DNA from: a virus
Length of the DNA: 40,188 nucleotides
IMG/VR virus record: IMGVR_UViG_3300050821_013097
Coordinates: 1-40,188 of that record
Strand: one strand, 5' to 3'
The notes beneath the pieces were generated by a model. The model was given only the letters and a program-made list of their open reading frames with translations. It was not told where the DNA came from and did no database searches. Positions 20,574 to 29,427 of this stretch are shown here, piece after piece. Numbering within the stretch: position 1 is the first letter of the stretch; every line of letters begins with the position of its first letter. A program made the translations under genes and the position numbers.

Positions 20574-22827
20574 AGGCGCAAGCGTTGGGGGATCGAATCC
20601 GGAGTTTGTCCTACGCGAGTTTCAGGGGATGAACAACATCGCCTCGCGAGAAGCGATCGGCGATGACGAATTCAACTGGATCGAGAACATCATACCGGTG
20701 GCGGCCGGCGCCGCGTACCCAGTGCTCGGCAGCATCGCGGGCCCGACCGTCGCTGAAGCCACGAGCCCCACCTACGCATGCCCCTTCTCAGTTGGGGTAG
20801 GGGCGACCCCGTCCGCGACAATCACTGGCATCACCGCGACAAGCACCGGGCACATCCCGGTTATTTTCACTATTTTCACCGTGACTGCCGTCAATTCCTT
20901 CACCGTGGGTCAGCAAATCACCGTTTCGGGAGTTTCTTATACCGGAGCAAGTGCAGCAAACCCGAACGGCACTTGGACCATCGCGAGCGCTAATTCCACT
21001 GGCTTTACTTACAATAATTTTCCCGGCCCTCCCCCCGGAGGTTTCACCTATGTATCGGGCGGTGTGGCGAATGCAGCGGCGACCAGCAACAGCGGTAACT
21101 TCGCCTTCGTCGTGTTCGCGACCTCCGGCAACGGCTATGTGGTCAATCTACAGTCTCCCTATTCATGGACGCTCATCATCTCGGGACTGACCTCAGGCCA
21201 AACCTTCGCGACGCCCTACAACAATCAGGGCCTGCTGATCATCGATCCCACGGGCTACTGGGACTGGAATGTCACGGCGCCCAATACCTTAACCCCGCAG
21301 AATAACGCTGCGGCGAATGCAACGCTCACGGGAGTTGCTAAAGCGTTGGCGGGCGGCACGTCTTTGAAGCAGATCGTGACGGCTTCTGGCACCGGCGCCA
21401 CTTTCCAAGCCGTGTACACCGTGATCAATGTCGCGCTGGTGAGCGGGGGCACCGGATACGCCGTGGGCGATACCGTGTACCTGACGGACGGTTCCCCCAC
21501 CATCGATGCGACGCTCACCGTGTCGACGGTGGGCGCGGGTGGCGCGATCACCGCGGTCTTTTTGACCTCGGGTGGCTCCTATCCAGGGCCGCCCACGTCG
21601 GCGCTGGTCGCCACGGGGCCAACAGGCACCGCGACATCAACGACAGGGTCCGGCACGTCGGCGACCTTCAGTTGCCATATCCAAGCAATTGCGATGAACA
21701 TCCTGACCCGTGGCAACGGCTATACGGGCACAACGACCGTGGTCGATGAGACTTCTACGCCCGTAGTGATCGATACCTGGAACATCACCTCGAGCGGTGT
21801 GATCGGCGGCACTTCGATCGCGACCTATGCGGGGCGTGTGTGGATTGGCGCCAGCCGCACCGTGTACTTCACCGATATTGATTCCTATAACTCCTTTGGC
21901 GGGGTGGGCGGTTCTTTCGCGATTCCCGATGCGTACTTAGTCGGGCCTATAACGGTGCTGTACACCGCGAACAATTACCTTTACATCTTCGGCCAGACCT
22001 CAATCGATGCGCTCTCGAATGTCACAGTGTCCGGCGGGGTGACTTTTTTCTCACGCATCAACATTACGGGTTCAGTGGGTTGTTCGGCGCCTAGTTCAGT
22101 GTTCTCGTATTACCGCGGTATCGCCTTTTGGAATGTCGCCGGCATTTATCTCTTGACCGGCGCGACCCCTGAGAAGATCAGCGAGAAAATCGCCGGCATC
22201 GTGCAGGCAGTCGCCAACAGTTCACAGATATACGGGGGCACGGTCGTTGTTCGCGGCGAAATATGCGCCGTTATGCAGGTGGCATTTGCCGACACCATTA
22301 CCCAAAGTGGTGCGGTACGTCCGCTGAATGTGCTTTTTTTTCGCGGCCGATGGTGGTCCTATTCCTTCGCCGCCACGCCGGGCTTTCCTACGACGGCATG
22401 CGTCACAGTGCCGGTCAACGGCGTCATGACGCTCTATGGCTTTCGCTGCAATGGCACGACGACTGCGCTCTATGCATGCCTCTCACCGCTCGCCGCATTG
22501 TCCAACTGGGTTTTGAAGACCAAACTCTGGGATGCTGGCGCCCCATTGCGCGAGAAGCAGGCATTGAATGCGGCGATCGCTGCCAACTGGGTAGCGACTG
22601 GTGCGAGCGGGGTGACGTTCAACATCGATACCGAACTCTCAAGCGTGGCGGCTACTGCGGTCCCAGTGAATCAAACAGGATATGACTTGCTCGTGGGCTC
22701 GGCCAATAATGCATCGACCGAGGGCGCGCAGTATCTGGGGCTTACGGTTTCAGGGTCGAGCAATGTCACGCAAATCCGTATGTTGGCCCTTCAAGGCAAG
22801 GCGGACCGGAACATACTCGCCGCATGA
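20563..22827 (+). CDS. Podovirus tail (nozzle/stabilisation) protein, 754 aa
   Basis: The N-terminal EFQGMNNIASREAIGDDEFN and WIENIIPVAAGAAY match the typical beginning RDFxGxNTxxSxxAIxDxEFxxLENxxP of tail stabilisation or nozzle proteins (P22 gp10, T7 tubular B analogues). Residues about 285-395 carry the same G-x-G-Y repeats as the two preceding virion genes (GGTGYAVGDTVYL, GGSYPGPPTSALV, GNGYTGT). The C-terminal part is beta-rich (YLTGATPEKISEKI region). It overlaps the connector gene by 11 bp. Confidence 0.75.
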   Translation: MPPRGASVGGSNPEFVLREFQGMNNIASREAIGDDEFNWIENIIPVAAGAAYPVLGSIAGPTVAEATSPTYACPFSVGVGATPSATITGITATSTGHIPVIFTIFTVTAVNSFTVGQQITVSGVSYTGASAANPNGTWTIASANSTGFTYNNFPGPPPGGFTYVSGGVANAAATSNSGNFAFVVFATSGNGYVVNLQSPYSWTLIISGLTSGQTFATPYNNQGLLIIDPTGYWDWNVTAPNTLTPQNNAAANATLTGVAKALAGGTSLKQIVTASGTGATFQAVYTVINVALVSGGTGYAVGDTVYLTDGSPTIDATLTVSTVGAGGAITAVFLTSGGSYPGPPTSALVATGPTGTATSTTGSGTSATFSCHIQAIAMNILTRGNGYTGTTTVVDETSTPVVIDTWNITSSGVIGGTSIATYAGRVWIGASRTVYFTDIDSYNSFGGVGGSFAIPDAYLVGPITVLYTANNYLYIFGQTSIDALSNVTVSGGVTFFSRINITGSVGCSAPSSVFSYYRGIAFWNVAGIYLLTGATPEKISEKIAGIVQAVANSSQIYGGTVVVRGEICAVMQVAFADTITQSGAVRPLNVLFFRGRWWSYSFAATPGFPTTACVTVPVNGVMTLYGFRCNGTTTALYACLSPLAALSNWVLKTKLWDAGAPLREKQALNAAIAANWVATGASGVTFNIDTELSSVAATAVPVNQTGYDLLVGSANNASTEGAQYLGLTVSGSSNVTQIRMLALQGKADRNILAA

Positions 22828-23237
22828 ACATCGATCTCTCCGCTCAGACTCAGTTCAACGACGCCATGGGCTTGAAGTCCTTCTTTCTGGTGCATCAGTT
22901 CGTGCACGATCAGGAGGCGGGCGCGCTGACCGCGAAATACCAGATTCCGATTTCCACCTTCGGGATCTCAAGCCAGGCGGCGGAGGAAGCATGGGGCGAA
23001 ATCATGCGCCAGGGCGCAGCCGGCGAAAAAGTAGGCAAGGTGCCGCAGGCTTTGCGCGATTGGCTTAAATATCATGCGGATATGCATACCCAAGCGTACA
23101 CTTTGCTCGGGTCATCGCCGACAGTGGCACCTGACTTGTCGGTCGCGGATTTCTCCATGCAGCAATCCTTCGATGATTGGATGTTCGTGCATCAGGCAAT
23201 GCACGACTTCGAGTACCAACAACTGGGGTTGACCTGA
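22824..23237 (+). CDS. Hypothetical virion-region protein, 137 aa
   Basis: The product is helical, with two similar HQFVHDQE and HQAMHDFE segments near the N- and C-termini. It is coupled to the tail gene by ATGA. It lies before three ejection-type proteins and could be part of that complex. No family was recognised. Confidence 0.7.
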   Translation: MNIDLSAQTQFNDAMGLKSFFLVHQFVHDQEAGALTAKYQIPISTFGISSQAAEEAWGEIMRQGAAGEKVGKVPQALRDWLKYHADMHTQAYTLLGSSPTVAPDLSVADFSMQQSFDDWMFVHQAMHDFEYQQLGLT

Positions 23238-23238
23238 A

Positions 23239-24648
23239 ATGGCGAAAGCAGGGCAAGGCGACAACAACCCGGACGACAGTCTGATCCCGCAGACCAACAA
23301 TCCGTGGACCGTTACGGGCCCGGCGACCAACCCGAACGGCACGCCCATCGGCGCCAACGAATCTCTGCAGAACTGGGCCAATCAGTGGTACGGGGCAACC
23401 ACCGCGCAAGACAGCGGCTTGGGTAACTTCCTGACGGGCGCCGGCACGGTCGCTGGGGAGGTTTTAGGGGGTGGCGCGCTCTTGGGTGGGGGTCTCACTC
23501 TCGCCGGATTGGGAGATGCGGTGGCTGGTGCGGGCGCCGGGGCTGGCGCTGGCGCTGGAACAGCTGCCGGTGGCTTAGGGGATGTCTCAAGCGGAGCGCT
23601 TGCCGATTTGGGCGCCATCACGACGCCCGTCGACACCGGCGCCTTGAGCACGGTGGCGATCCCCGGCGCGGCCGATGCGGCGGCGGGCGCTGGCGCGCTC
23701 GGCAGTTCTGGCATGCTCGACCCGATCACGGTGACGGCGGGCAGCACCGCGGGCGCGGGCTCCCCGATTGGGGATCTACTCGGCGGGGTGGCGCCGATCG
23801 CGGCCTCTGGCTTGGGCGCTGTCGGGGATGGGGCGACCGGCGGCCTGCCCGGAGCGCAACCCGCGGACTTCTCGCAGTCCTTCGCGAGCAATGCAACGCC
23901 CGGCGTATCGGACTCCGGCGGTAGTTTCTTGTCGGCGAATGACCTGGCCCCCTCATTGCAAAGCCTCTCGCCCGACATGATGCAATCCTTGGGCCTCGAT
24001 ATCCCGTCCCCCACGCTCGACACCCCCTCTTTCGACATCGGCGCGGCCGGCGCCGATAACCCTGGGTTTGGCCCGATGGACGTCGCCGATCCCACGAGCA
24101 GCCAATCGATGCAAAGTTGGCTGCAGAACCCGAAGAATCTCGCGACTTTGGGCAGTTTGGGCATCTCCGGGCTCTCCGCCTTCAAGCAGCCCGCGCTCCC
24201 CGCGGCGTCCAAAACGGCCGCCTCCAACGCGAGTGCGGCGGCGGCCGGAGCGCTCCCCGTCATCCAGTCGGGCGGCACCGCAAGCCCGCAGTGGGCAAGC
24301 CAGAAAGCCTCGATCGATGCCACGATCAACCAGCAGATCCAGCAGCAGACCGCGGCAATCCAGCAGGCGGCGGCGAACTCGGGCGAGGGCAACCAGAACT
24401 CGGGCATCGTGCAGCAGCAGATCGCGCAGATGACGGCGAACGCCAATGTGCAGCGCCAGCAGCTCTACGCCCAGGCGCAGCAGCAGAACGTCACGAATGC
24501 GATCTCCGAACTCTCGGGCGGTGATGCCCTCTTGGCCCAAGTGGGCAACATGCAGCTGGCGCAAGAAGAACGCGCGCAGCAGATCGCCGCGCAGACAGCG
24601 GAACTTGCCTTGAAACTGTATGTATCTACAGGGGTGCCGGGCGGATGA
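23239..24648 (+). CDS. Ejection-type internal virion protein, 469 aa
   Basis: Three parts are visible: a hydrophilic N-terminus, a hydrophobic Gly/Ala stretch at about residues 65-115 that could enter membranes (EVLGGGALLGGGLTLAGLGD, then AGAGAGAGAG), and a Gln-rich helical C-terminus (NQQIQQQTAAIQQAAA). This composition and position are typical of podovirus pilot proteins that are ejected with the DNA to form a channel. It is coupled to the next gene by ATGA. Confidence 0.6.
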   Translation: MAKAGQGDNNPDDSLIPQTNNPWTVTGPATNPNGTPIGANESLQNWANQWYGATTAQDSGLGNFLTGAGTVAGEVLGGGALLGGGLTLAGLGDAVAGAGAGAGAGAGTAAGGLGDVSSGALADLGAITTPVDTGALSTVAIPGAADAAAGAGALGSSGMLDPITVTAGSTAGAGSPIGDLLGGVAPIAASGLGAVGDGATGGLPGAQPADFSQSFASNATPGVSDSGGSFLSANDLAPSLQSLSPDMMQSLGLDIPSPTLDTPSFDIGAAGADNPGFGPMDVADPTSSQSMQSWLQNPKNLATLGSLGISGLSAFKQPALPAASKTAASNASAAAAGALPVIQSGGTASPQWASQKASIDATINQQIQQQTAAIQQAAANSGEGNQNSGIVQQQIAQMTANANVQRQQLYAQAQQQNVTNAISELSGGDALLAQVGNMQLAQEERAQQIAAQTAELALKLYVSTGVPGG

Positions 24649-26015
24649 GCGCGACACCGGACGCAGCCATCGATCAACTCAAGCAGGACCGCGCGGCCCT
24701 CGCGGCGCAGCGCGGCGCCTTGCCGCCCGACCCCTCCGCTGACATCCTCGCGCAGAAGCAGGCGGCGCTCGCCCCAGTCGAGAAGGCAATCACCGAGGCT
24801 TCGGGTAACTTACCGCCCGCAGTCGCGCCCGCCGCCTTACCGCAGGCGCCCAAGCCTACCATCGACCCTGACTCCTACAGCAAGCTCTCCGCGGTCTTGG
24901 TCGCAATGGCGGGGATCGCCGGGGCCAAGAGCGGCAACTGGCTGGCGGCGGCCTCATCGCTCAATGGCGCGATCAAAGGCCATATCGAGGGGAACGAGGA
25001 GCGCTCGAAGCAGGAATGGGACAAGTACCAGGCGGACTACGACAAAGCGGTCGAGCAGCACAAGGAGGAGCAGCAAGAGTACCTGGACGTGCTCGAGAAC
25101 AAGCGCCTCTCGATCAACCAGAAATTCGACCAGTGGCGCATGATCGCCGCCAAGTACGATGATCAGGCGAAGCTCGCCCTCGCGCGCCAGAAGCGCTACG
25201 ACGAGATGAGCAAGGCGATCTACGGCATGGATCACCAGATCGCGACCGTCTCGGTGAGCCAAGAGAAGGTCAAGAGCCAGGCGGGCGGCAGTTCAGACCC
25301 CAAGGTGCGCGAGGTGTATGCCGCGATGTCGGATGCGGGGATCTCTTTTCCGCCCGGTATGCGTTCGGTCAAGGCGCAGAATGAGACGATCTTGGGGCTC
25401 CTGCAGGCGCACCCGGATGACTCAGCGACTGAGATTGCGGCGCGGGTAAAGGCTGGGGAACTGGGCGTGAAGGCCGCCCAAACCGAACTTGGCGTGGTTG
25501 CCCGCCGCGAAGGTGCTTCCGCTGCGGCGATCAATGCCTTGAACCGGGACGGTGGGCTCTATGATCAGCTCCTCGAAACGGCGAAGAAAATCGACTTTGG
25601 CAGCTCGAAGTATGCCAATTCCCTGCGCTTGTGGAGCCAGGGCCAAGCGATTGCGGACCCTGATATCAGCGAGTACGTGAACGCCCTGGCCGACACGAGA
25701 GCGGAGTTCGCATCCGTCTTGGCCCGCGGCGGCCAAGTCACGGATTCGGTGCGCATCGCCTCCGAGCACGCCTTCCCAGACAAGATGTCGCTGGGGGAAC
25801 TCACGCGCAATGTCGACCGGAGCAAGAAGATCGCCGCCTCAATCCAGGCCGGCAACACCTCGGTTGCCGATGCCCTGATCAACGGCCGCTCGATGGAGGA
25901 GGCATTGAAGTCAGGCGCCGCGCCGGCGGCGGCGAAGGCGCCCAAGCCCTACGCAGATGCCGAGAAGGAACGCCGCTACCAGGAGTGGAAACGTGCCCAC
26001 CCCGACTTCCAGTGA
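24645..26015 (+). CDS. Ejection-type coiled-coil virion protein, 456 aa
   Basis: The N-terminal half contains a coiled coil (residues about 115-165: EERSKQEWDKYQADYDKAV). A short hydrophobic segment precedes it (LSAVLVAMAGIAGAKSGNWL). The C-terminal half is helical and ends EKERRYQEWKRAHPDF. It is translationally coupled to both neighbours and probably belongs to the same ejection assembly. The assignment is by context. Confidence 0.55.
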   Translation: MSATPDAAIDQLKQDRAALAAQRGALPPDPSADILAQKQAALAPVEKAITEASGNLPPAVAPAALPQAPKPTIDPDSYSKLSAVLVAMAGIAGAKSGNWLAAASSLNGAIKGHIEGNEERSKQEWDKYQADYDKAVEQHKEEQQEYLDVLENKRLSINQKFDQWRMIAAKYDDQAKLALARQKRYDEMSKAIYGMDHQIATVSVSQEKVKSQAGGSSDPKVREVYAAMSDAGISFPPGMRSVKAQNETILGLLQAHPDDSATEIAARVKAGELGVKAAQTELGVVARREGASAAAINALNRDGGLYDQLLETAKKIDFGSSKYANSLRLWSQGQAIADPDISEYVNALADTRAEFASVLARGGQVTDSVRIASEHAFPDKMSLGELTRNVDRSKKIAASIQAGNTSVADALINGRSMEEALKSGAAPAAAKAPKPYADAEKERRYQEWKRAHPDFQ

Positions 26016-27561
26016 GGCGGAAGAGTTCGAGTTTCGCGCTCGGGCAGAAGCCGAGGCGAAAGGTTCTGCCCCCGGAAAAGAAAATTCGGTGGATGCTGCA
26101 ACGCAGCGTAATCGTGAGATCAGCGAGGCCAATGCGCAGCCGGAGCGCCTGCCAGGGGTAGCGGACGCTGCGGACTTCTTTGGCTCTCTCCCCGCGGGCG
26201 CCGCGAAGACCTTCGAGGGTATCGGCACCGCGGCCCAGCACCCCATCGAGGCTGTCAAAGGGGTGTTGGGCGCCATACCCGGCGCGGTATCGAGCGGCAT
26301 CAGTGCCCTCGCGCACCCCATGGATACCACCCAGAAGGTGGGCGAGTACCTGAAGAACTTGAAGCCGCAACAGGCGGGTGAGACCGTGGGCGGGATGCTC
26401 GCAGGCGGCGCTGTTGGCAAGGCCGCGGGGGTGCTCGGGGACGTTGTCGGCCCTTCGGTCAAGGCGCTCGTCGGCGGCAAGCCCGTGTCGCAGGAGATAC
26501 GCGACCTCGCGGCGAAGGGTGTGGTCACGACGCCTGGTCAGCGCGGCGGCACGAAGAGCTGGCGCGACACCGCGGAGCAAAAACTGGAGTCGCTCGCGGG
26601 CGGCCAATCCATCACGAACCGGCGCGGCGAGGCAGTGGTCAAGTGGAGTTCGGAGAAGCTCGACGATGCGTTGAAGGACATCGGCAAGCCCCCGGTCCCT
26701 GCGAACAAGTCCGGGCGCGATGCGCTTTTCCATACCAAAAGCGAGATTTCGAACGGCTACACGGCACTTCTGCCAAAGCTCACGGGGGACTTTACCAAAG
26801 TCGCGCCGAACGGCTCCTCACTCGCGGTCGATCTGAATCAGATTCGCACCGCCGCGATGCAGAAGGGCACTGGCATGCGCCCGACCGATCGCGCGCGCTT
26901 GCTCTCCATCATCGATAACGATGTGACGGAGCGCTTCGGCAAAGGCGGCAAGGCCGATGGCAAGACGTTGAAGCAGATCGATGATGTGCTTGACAAGGAG
27001 ATCAAGGCGTACGGTGCCGGCAATGTCTCCGAGCGCAAGGTGGCCGATTCATTGAAAGAGGTGAAGGCCAAGATGTGGGACATGATCCGGCGCGAGAACC
27101 CACAGCATGCGCAGGACTTGAAAAAGCTCGACACCGCGTACGCGAAGTTTCAGACCGCTGCCCTGGCATCCCGCATCGGCGGCAAGGGCCAGGAGGGTGC
27201 CTTCACGCCGAATCAATATTTGCGCTCGATCGAACGGCGCGATAAGTCGAAGGACAAGGGGCGGTTTGCGACCGGCACCGCGCACGGGCAGAAAGAAGCG
27301 GAGAGCGCCTCGCGAGTTTTGGGTAACAACGTACCCGATTCAGGGACCCCTGGCCGTCAGCAGTTGATCGAGATGCTGAAGAACCCCTTCGGCTCGATCG
27401 GCGGCCTTGCATTGAATGCGGCAACTCCGATCGCGTACTCGAGGCCCGTGCAGAAGTACTTGCAGAATCGCGCGCTCAAGCGAGGCGGGCCATACACGCC
27501 GGTGAGCGGCAAGAAGGCAGCGACCGTGGGGGCAATCTTGGGCGGTGAGGAGCAGCAATGA
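25993..27561 (+). CDS. Ejection-type virion protein, 522 aa
   Basis: I chose the GTG at 25993 because AGGAG lies 7 nt upstream; a longer start at 25957 lacks it. The protein has an acidic N-terminus, a Gly/Ala-rich amphipathic region (about residues 55-150: AAKTFEGIGTAAQHPIEAVK, GGMLAGGAVGKAAGVLGDVV), a basic helical core, and a basic C-terminus. No peptidoglycan-hydrolase motif is seen. It is the third of three large proteins between tail and tailspike genes, probably ejected. Confidence 0.6.
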   Translation: MPTPTSSEAEEFEFRARAEAEAKGSAPGKENSVDAATQRNREISEANAQPERLPGVADAADFFGSLPAGAAKTFEGIGTAAQHPIEAVKGVLGAIPGAVSSGISALAHPMDTTQKVGEYLKNLKPQQAGETVGGMLAGGAVGKAAGVLGDVVGPSVKALVGGKPVSQEIRDLAAKGVVTTPGQRGGTKSWRDTAEQKLESLAGGQSITNRRGEAVVKWSSEKLDDALKDIGKPPVPANKSGRDALFHTKSEISNGYTALLPKLTGDFTKVAPNGSSLAVDLNQIRTAAMQKGTGMRPTDRARLLSIIDNDVTERFGKGGKADGKTLKQIDDVLDKEIKAYGAGNVSERKVADSLKEVKAKMWDMIRRENPQHAQDLKKLDTAYAKFQTAALASRIGGKGQEGAFTPNQYLRSIERRDKSKDKGRFATGTAHGQKEAESASRVLGNNVPDSGTPGRQQLIEMLKNPFGSIGGLALNAATPIAYSRPVQKYLQNRALKRGGPYTPVSGKKAATVGAILGGEEQQ

Positions 27562-27734
27562 GCGATGAATCGCCCTCTAAAGAACTCGACAGAGCCATCA
27601 AGGAAGCCTTGAAGCGCAGCCAGAGCGAGCCGTTTGACATGCAGATCAAGGCGCTCAACACTGCCGTGAGCTGGTACAAGGTGAAGCACGCTATCATGTC
27701 GAAGGATGATGACTTCGACCCAGACGACATCTAG
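27558..27734 (+). CDS. Small acidic protein, 58 aa
   Basis: The ATG overlaps the previous TGA. The product has a helical KALNTAVSWYKVKHAI core and an acidic end (DDDFDPDDI). It is reminiscent of small maturase-like proteins of some podoviruses that end in acidic tails, but the similarity is too weak to call a terminase small subunit. It is unusual in being this acidic among basic small neighbours. Confidence 0.65.
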   Translation: MSDESPSKELDRAIKEALKRSQSEPFDMQIKALNTAVSWYKVKHAIMSKDDDFDPDDI

Positions 27735-27743
27735 GAGCACGAC

Positions 27744-28070
27744 ATGAGAATTCCGAAAGACATTTTCGCCCGCGGCAATCGCATGATTTTCAAGTTCGAA
27801 GGACTCTTGGATCGCAGCGACCCTTTGGGCACGCAGACCTTCGATATGCCCTGGCCCAAGCGAGTCGATGATCTCTCCAAGCCCGGCCGTCCCTGCACCT
27901 CTCAGGACTACGGGCTGCACAATTATCGCCCTGATCCCTCCCCCGTGTGCAAGCCCGATGGCGGCTATGCGCGAAGCGATGGACCCGCGCCAGATGCCGC
28001 GATGGAACTGGCGATGCCGCTCCCCGTGGGCACGAAGCGACGCTTAGGACCGCCGAAGACGGATCGCTAG
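27744..28070 (+). CDS. Hypothetical protein, 108 aa
   Basis: AGGAG lies 8 nt before the ATG. The N-terminal 35 residues have alternating strands (GNRMIFKFEGLLDRSDPLGT), and the rest is Pro-rich and probably disordered, ending with KRRLGPPKTDR. It lies between ejection and fibre-type genes. No family was recognised. Confidence 0.7.
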   Translation: MRIPKDIFARGNRMIFKFEGLLDRSDPLGTQTFDMPWPKRVDDLSKPGRPCTSQDYGLHNYRPDPSPVCKPDGGYARSDGPAPDAAMELAMPLPVGTKRRLGPPKTDR

Positions 28071-28073
28071 CCC

Positions 28074-28409
28074 GTGCAGATCTATCCCTTCCAACCGACT
28101 GGGCTGACTGTGCTCGCGGCAGTGATCAATTCTAGCGCCACAGTGAACGTGCCGAATGCGGGTACGCAGAAGGTGCCGCAGCAATTGCTCGTGCAGAATC
28201 TATCGACGAACGTGTGCTACTTCGCGCAGGGTGCGACGTGCACGATTCCATCTGCTGGATCACCGGCGAATGGCATTCCTGTGCAGCCGGGCGTCACCGT
28301 CGTGTACACGGTCGTGGGTGGCGATGCTGTGTTGGGCGCGATCGTCTCGACCAACTGCGCGGTCGCTGGCCCCTCGAACATGACCTTCACCCCAGGCGAG
28401 GGTTCGTGA
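28074..28409 (+). CDS. Small beta-rich virion protein, 111 aa
   Basis: The sequence alternates hydrophobic and polar residues (TVNVPNAGTQKVPQQLLVQN, GVTVVYTVVGG) as in small jelly-roll or Ig-like decoration proteins. It begins with GTG four bases after the previous stop and ends in a GTGA overlap. It probably belongs to the adhesin group that follows. Confidence 0.65.
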   Translation: MQIYPFQPTGLTVLAAVINSSATVNVPNAGTQKVPQQLLVQNLSTNVCYFAQGATCTIPSAGSPANGIPVQPGVTVVYTVVGGDAVLGAIVSTNCAVAGPSNMTFTPGEGS

Positions 28410-28513
28410 CCTTAAAGGCAGTATCCGTCACAGGCGGGGGCTCTTCGGTCACGCTGGTGACTGGCTTGGTTGCGAATAGTTCGTCGACTTGCGCTTTTCG
28501 ATGTCCGTTGTAG
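28406..28513 (+). CDS. Short beta-type ORF, 35 aa, possibly broken gene
   Basis: The GTG is coupled to the preceding stop and encodes a Val/Ser/Thr-rich strand pattern (VTGGGSSVTLVTGLVANSSS) that stops at 28513. A second short ORF at 28501-28566 in another frame overlaps it and is coupled to the next ATG. The pair could be one gene split by a frameshift; there is no clear slippery site. Confidence 0.4.
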   Translation: MTLKAVSVTGGGSSVTLVTGLVANSSSTCAFRCPL

Positions 28514-28562
28514 TAGCCGGGGACTCGTGGACGGTCGATCAAGTGACGATGGAGAGAATCCT

Positions 28563-28901
28563 ATGAGCGGCACATCCGGCCAAACAGGCTTTAAATCCCA
28601 GGTCTTCACCGCCAACAACGCGGGGGTACAGTTGGGCGTGTGCGGTCCCTCGTATGCGCAAGCCGCGGGCGCTGCGGTGGTCTCGGGCTTCTTGCACACG
28701 ATCACCGTGGGCGCGGATTCTACCGCCAACACGATCACGGTGTATGACGGTCTCTCGACCTCGGCCGCGGTGCTGGCCAAAGTCGTGACCTCCGCAACCA
28801 CCGTACCGCAGACCTTCATCTTCGATGCGCAAGGACAGACGGGGCTCTTCCTTGTGATCGCTGGCGGCGCAACGCCCACCGTCACCGTGACCTATGCCTA
28901 G
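28563..28901 (+). CDS. Small beta-rich virion protein, 112 aa
   Basis: The ATG follows GGAGAG by 8 nt. Its pattern is similar to the gene at 28074 (NTITVYDGLSTSAAVLAKVV, TPTVTVTYA), which suggests a duplicated fold. It may be a baseplate or fibre-associated beta protein. The end overlaps the PASTA gene. Confidence 0.65.
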   Translation: MSGTSGQTGFKSQVFTANNAGVQLGVCGPSYAQAAGAAVVSGFLHTITVGADSTANTITVYDGLSTSAAVLAKVVTSATTVPQTFIFDAQGQTGLFLVIAGGATPTVTVTYA

Positions 28902-29427
28902 CGCGCCGCTCAACACGAACCCGCGCTGGACCGCGGACGGATTCAATCAGTGGACGGCGGATGGGTTCTACGGCTGGACCGCGGATGGCTATGAGCCCAC
29001 CACTCTCGCCGCTGCGGTTGCCGCCTTCGCGCTCGCCGGAGTCAATGTAGGGCTACTCACCTATGCGTTTAGCTCAACGGTTCCGATCGGCTACGTGATC
29101 ACGGGCTGGCCGCCGCTTCTGGCCAGCGCTCCTCCCGGCACTTACGTGCCCTTGACGATCTCGGAAGGTCCGGCGCCGCCCGTCGTCACCGCGCTCGTCC
29201 CGAATGTGGTGGGCAAGTTCTACTCGGACGCGCAGCTCGCATTGAACAACGCACGACTTCTGATCGCACCGCCCATCTGGGTAATTTCCTCCATCGTGCT
29301 CCCACAGTACGTCATCAGCCAGTCGATCGCCGCAGGCTCGATCGTTCCTGAACAGACCCAAGTGACGATTACGGTATCAGGCTTCACCGTCATAATGCAG
29401 CCCTCAAATCCGATGGCCGTGCCGTGA
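28894..29427 (+). CDS. PASTA-domain virion protein with WTADGF repeats, 177 aa
   Basis: The N-terminus has three tandem copies of WTADG(F/Y) at about residues 12-32. A hydrophobic stretch (AAAVAAFALAGVNVGLL) follows. The C-terminal part (about 97-167) is a PASTA-like module: VPNVVGKFYSDAQLALNNAR, then YVISQSIAAGSIVPEQTQVT. PASTA modules bind peptidoglycan or peptide fragments in bacterial kinases, so it may help the virion contact the cell wall. The ATG overlaps the preceding stop. Confidence 0.7.
   Translation: MPSAPLNTNPRWTADGFNQWTADGFYGWTADGYEPTTLAAAVAAFALAGVNVGLLTYAFSSTVPIGYVITGWPPLLASAPPGTYVPLTISEGPAPPVVTALVPNVVGKFYSDAQLALNNARLLIAPPIWVISSIVLPQYVISQSIAAGSIVPEQTQVTITVSGFTVIMQPSNPMAVP

Noticed and set aside
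23382-24446. 354-codon minus-strand frame opposite the Gly/Ala-rich virion gene
   Set aside because: Low-complexity Pro/Ala/Ser content mirrors the sense Gly/Ala repeats; neighbours and coupling support the plus strand only.
27558-27734. Small terminase subunit
   Set aside because: Size and acidic tail recall some maturase-like proteins, but there is no HTH and it is 15 kb from the large subunit; kept as unknown.
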